From an uncultured Butyrivibrio sp. (GTDB lineage Bacteria; Bacillota; Clostridia; Lachnospirales; Lachnospiraceae): DNA of 64,000 nucleotides. The notes beneath the pieces are model-generated. The model did no database searches. It saw only the letters and a program-made list of their open reading frames with translations, and had not been told where the DNA came from. The translations under genes and the position numbers were made by a program. The stretch spans positions 1 through 64,000 of the forward strand of contig NZ_CAMVPU010000013.1 of NCBI RefSeq assembly GCF_947169445.1, given 5' to 3'. Below are positions 61,485 through 64,000 of this stretch, one piece after another; position 1 is the first letter of the stretch; every line of letters starts with the position of its first letter.

Positions 61485-62189
61485 TCAAATATCCACCTGT
61501 CTCGCCCGCTCCATATCCTCCATAGTCGTAACCTTAAAATTCCTCTGGTCTCCTGGAATCATGGTCACATCCATCCCTGCCATTATGGCGGGCTCGGTGG
61601 ATCCTTTGATGTACAGAATCTTATCTGGGCAAAGAACCTCATTCGCAGCCAGATATTTGCCAAAGCGAAAGGCCTCCGGTGCCTGTCCGGCAAAGATACA
61701 GTTCCTATTAAGGAGTTCATCCACCTTCTGACCGTTCCGGCTAAAATACACCGTGTCATTCATAGGAAGAGCAGGCATCGCCCCATCGTGCTCATCCAGC
61801 GCCAAAAGACATTCATTCACAGTTTCCACTGTAACAAAGGGCCTTGCCGCATCGTGAATTATCACAGCATCGATAGAAGCCTCTCCGAACATTTCTTTCA
61901 AATCCTTCAGCGCATTATATATAGAAAGCTGCCTGTTCTCGCCTGGCTCAGAAAACCCCAGAAACTTCTCAGCAAGCTCAGAATCCGGTTCCTCAAATAT
62001 CGCATCCTCTATCTGGGCACGCCACTCACCGGCAGCCACAATCTGAATATTCGTCACATATTCAGAATCAGCAAAAGCTTTCATGCTATGCATTATCATC
62101 ATCTGCCCGGACAGCTCCAAGAACTGCTTCGGGATGTCACTGCCAAGACGAGAACCGGTGCCACCGGCAAGGATTATTGCTATGTTCAT
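61485..62189 (-). CDS. IspD/TarI-type cytidylyltransferase
   Basis: A 234-residue protein with ILAGGTGSRLGSDIPKQFLE and the HDAARPFV motif of the IspD superfamily. Two roles fit: 2-C-methyl-D-erythritol 4-phosphate cytidylyltransferase (MEP pathway) or a TarI-like pentitol-phosphate cytidylyltransferase for envelope polymers. Its position beside UDP-sugar and transferase genes, and the LicD and RPE-like genes elsewhere in the window, favour the second; no motif decides. AAGGAG lies six bases before the ATG. Confidence 0.8.
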   Translation of the reverse strand: MNIAIILAGGTGSRLGSDIPKQFLELSGQMMIMHSMKAFADSEYVTNIQIVAAGEWRAQIEDAIFEEPDSELAEKFLGFSEPGENRQLSIYNALKDLKEMFGEASIDAVIIHDAARPFVTVETVNECLLALDEHDGAMPALPMNDTVYFSRNGQKVDELLNRNCIFAGQAPEAFRFGKYLAANEVLCPDKILYIKGSTEPAIMAGMDVTMIPGDQRNFKVTTMEDMERARQVDI

Positions 62190-62263
62190 GGATGTCTCCT
62201 TTTATACACATACCTCAATTTGCAACTTTTTAAATTCCAGTTCAACTATTACCAGTAGGCATT

Positions 62264-63202
62264 TCACCCCAAACATTCCTTGAAGTATTCAATCGTCTTT
62301 TTCAGCCCCTCATCAAGATTCGTCGTAGGTTCCCAATCAAGTTCCTTTTTAGCCAGCTCAATAATAGGCTGCCTCTGCTTAGGATCATCCTGCGGAAGCG
62401 GCTTATAGATTATCTTTGAACTACTGCCTGTAAGTTCGATTACCTTCTGAGCCAGTTCCTTCATAGTGAATTCTCCAGGGTTTCCAAGATTTACAGGCCC
62501 AGTAAAGTCATCACGACTATTCATCATCCTGACCATTCCATCCACAAGATCCGTCACAAAGCAAAAGCTCCTGGTCTGATTTCCATCACCGTAAATAGTC
62601 AGATCCTCGTTCTTAAGTGCCTGAACTATGAAATTCGATACAACTCTTCCATCATTAAGGCTCATGTTACTACCATAGGTGTTGAAAATCCTCACCACCT
62701 TGATATCAACGCCATACTGCCTGTGATAGTCAAAAAACAATGTTTCAGCAACACGTTTACCCTCATCATAACAAGACCTGATGCCAATAGGATTCACATT
62801 GCCCCAATAGCTCTCAGGCTGAGGATGTACTGATGGGTCACCATAAACCTCGCTGGTAGATGCCTGTAAAATTCTGGCTTTGACTTTTTTTGCAAGCTCA
62901 AGACCATTGATAGCTCCCATAACCGAAGTATTGATGGTTTTAACCGGATCAAACTGATAGTGAATAGGGCTCGCAGGGCAGGCCAGATTGTAGATCTGGT
63001 CTACCTCTAGCAAATACTCCCTGGTCACATCATGCCGTATGAATTCAAAATTATGGTTATCCAAAAAACATTCAATATTTTTCTTAGTGCCGGTAAAAAG
63101 ATTATCAAGGCAAATAACCTCTTCGCCATCATCAAGTAATCTTTTACATAAATGCGAACCAATAAATCCAGCTCCGCCTGTAACAAGAATTCTTTTCGCC
63201 AT
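62264..63202 (-). CDS. UDP-glucuronate decarboxylase (UDP-xylose synthase)
   Basis: A 312-residue SDR enzyme with VTGGAGFIGSHLC (NAD loop), the Y-x3-K catalytic pair in RSCYDEGKR and the UXS-specific HPQPESYWGNVNPIGIR segment. It converts UDP-glucuronate to UDP-xylose, so xylose is a probable component of a nearby glycan. It is distinct from the LegB-type dehydratase expected for the nonulosonate route. GAGGGGG precedes the ATG. Confidence 0.9.
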   Translation of the reverse strand: MAKRILVTGGAGFIGSHLCKRLLDDGEEVICLDNLFTGTKKNIECFLDNHNFEFIRHDVTREYLLEVDQIYNLACPASPIHYQFDPVKTINTSVMGAINGLELAKKVKARILQASTSEVYGDPSVHPQPESYWGNVNPIGIRSCYDEGKRVAETLFFDYHRQYGVDIKVVRIFNTYGSNMSLNDGRVVSNFIVQALKNEDLTIYGDGNQTRSFCFVTDLVDGMVRMMNSRDDFTGPVNLGNPGEFTMKELAQKVIELTGSSSKIIYKPLPQDDPKQRQPIIELAKKELDWEPTTNLDEGLKKTIEYFKECLG

Positions 63203-63327
63203 TGTTCCCCCTCAGATACAATAGTTTCCTCACAATAACCAATTACTCTTTTATCACAAACATTTGAATAATCCGTTTACATGATAGAAGTAGCAATACT
63301 CATCTCTCCATCAAAAATGCCGCTAAT

Positions 63328-64000
63328 TCACACAAATATCCTCTTCTCAACATGATATATGTTCAATTTATCTTGATTTGTCATGAAATAAATATTTGTA
63401 AGCACTTCTGCCACATATGATAGTGCCCTTGTTTCCTTGATTTCCGGATACTTGTCCGAAAGTGTCTCAATATACTCCGTTATTTCAAAGAACCACTTAC
63501 AATATGCATCAAATACTTCGTTTCTAGCACAGACCATATTGTAGGTATACTGATACTGTCCCATCAGAATTTTATAATATTCATCATATTCATTCGGATG
63601 TACTGCTTTTAATCCTTCCAGTAAAGCATTCTTTACATCCTCACTTATAAATCTCCTGAATTGATACATCTCATTGGGATAGCAAATATATGGAAGTGGT
63701 AAAAGAGCATCAATATCATCACCAATCAATTCCGGACGGACCAGTAAGTGCCTCCTATAGTGCTCAATCCCCTTCCACCCATGCTTCTTATTCTTCCAAA
63801 TCCAGTAGCTGGCCGTCATCTCGCAGTACTGTTTGTTCTTCTCAGAAATATTGATACCAATATTGTCCAATATATCTGCAATCCTCTTATCAGAAAGCGC
63901 TGCGCCTGCCTGAATGGGATGTTCATAAGCGCGAAGGGGTGGTCTGGATGAGAGTGCATTATCACGATGATTGCCCACCTCGTACATGTGAAGGTCAAGT
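63328..64000 (-). CDS. DUF4422 family glycosyltransferase (5' end cut by the window)
   Basis: At least 219 residues matching DUF4422/capsular polysaccharide proteins: DNIGINISEKNKQYCEMTAS, YWIWKNKKHGWKGIEHYRRH and a C-terminal ILMGQYQYTYNMVCARNEVF. The frame is open to base 64000 (LDLH before the first methionine), so the true start and N-terminal VATHK-type strand lie outside. Members act as alpha-galactosyl/glycosyl transferases in capsule loci; donor unknown. Confidence 0.85.
   Translation of the reverse strand, partial: LDLHMYEVGNHRDNALSSRPPLRAYEHPIQAGAALSDKRIADILDNIGINISEKNKQYCEMTASYWIWKNKKHGWKGIEHYRRHLLVRPELIGDDIDALLPLPYICYPNEMYQFRRFISEDVKNALLEGLKAVHPNEYDEYYKILMGQYQYTYNMVCARNEVFDAYCKWFFEITEYIETLSDKYPEIKETRALSYVAEVLTNIYFMTNQDKLNIYHVEKRIFV

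Noticed and set aside
61479..62258. 259-codon plus-strand frame opposite the IspD-type gene
   Set aside because: Composition rich in H/R/L with no domain; antisense shadow of a conserved gene.

Overview
The window looks like a chromosomal stretch of a motile, low-GC Firmicute of the family Lachnospiraceae, most likely the Butyrivibrio/Pseudobutyrivibrio group. This is inferred from the gene neighbourhood (CvpA, a DUF5711-type propeller, galM, recR-ybaB-dnaX, a PfkA-type kinase), from AT-rich codon use, and from a short flagellin beside a very large glycan locus. No 16S rRNA or other decisive taxonomic marker is present.

Layout. Bases 1-7130 are housekeeping: a near-consensus promoter firing off the left edge, then minus-strand genes for CvpA, a membrane-anchored propeller protein, aldose 1-epimerase, RecR, YbaB, DnaX (with an E. 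coli-type slippery heptamer) and a 6-phosphofructokinase behind its own promoter and a strong leader hairpin. Bases 7171-19120 hold mainly glycosyltransferases, FkbM methyltransferases and appended Rossmann-like modules; this part is AT-rich and scarred by an Rpn-type nuclease remnant, direct repeats and truncated genes. Bases 19171-36392 hold an RPE-like epimerase, LicD, two plus-strand fused transferases, a small sugar-nucleotide module (two NTP-transferases, cupin, HAD phosphatase, GDPD-like), CgeB-type transferases with a back-to-back promoter, a GT-D protein and an SGNH-like protein. Bases 36437-44763 hold a 970-residue four-part fusion, GT2, WavE-type and methyltransferase genes, and a plus-strand Maf-type (MptE/DUF115) flagellin glycosyltransferase. 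Bases 44780-50495 are a compact nonulosonic-acid cassette (aminotransferase, CMP-transferase, hydrolysing 2-epimerase, synthase, acetyltransferase, PtmE-like nucleotidyltransferase), consistent with legionaminic acid. Bases 50497-60335 hold two CgeB transferases, a 1280-residue fusion carrying an FkbH-type HAD/acyltransferase, a second WavE-type gene and a DUF6492 fusion. Bases 60486-61450 are flagellin with a sigma-28 (SigD/FliA) promoter, a CsrA-like leader hairpin and a clear terminator. The right edge has an IspD/TarI-type cytidylyltransferase, a UDP-glucuronate decarboxylase and a DUF4422 transferase cut by the window end.

How it fits together. The simplest reading is a flagellin-glycosylation island: the nonulosonate cassette makes a CMP-sugar, Maf (and perhaps others) attaches it to flagellin, and the many CgeB, GT2, WavE and DUF6492 proteins extend and decorate the glycan, with methyl groups (FkbM and class I methyltransferases) and possibly a phospho-hydroxyacyl or glyceryl group (FkbH, SGNH). 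The most unusual feature is a family of giant proteins built from the same few modules in different orders, in which some copies keep catalytic motifs and others have lost them. That these proteins act on flagellin, rather than on a capsule or exopolysaccharide, is inferred from proximity only. All positions and motifs were read by eye; no searches were run.
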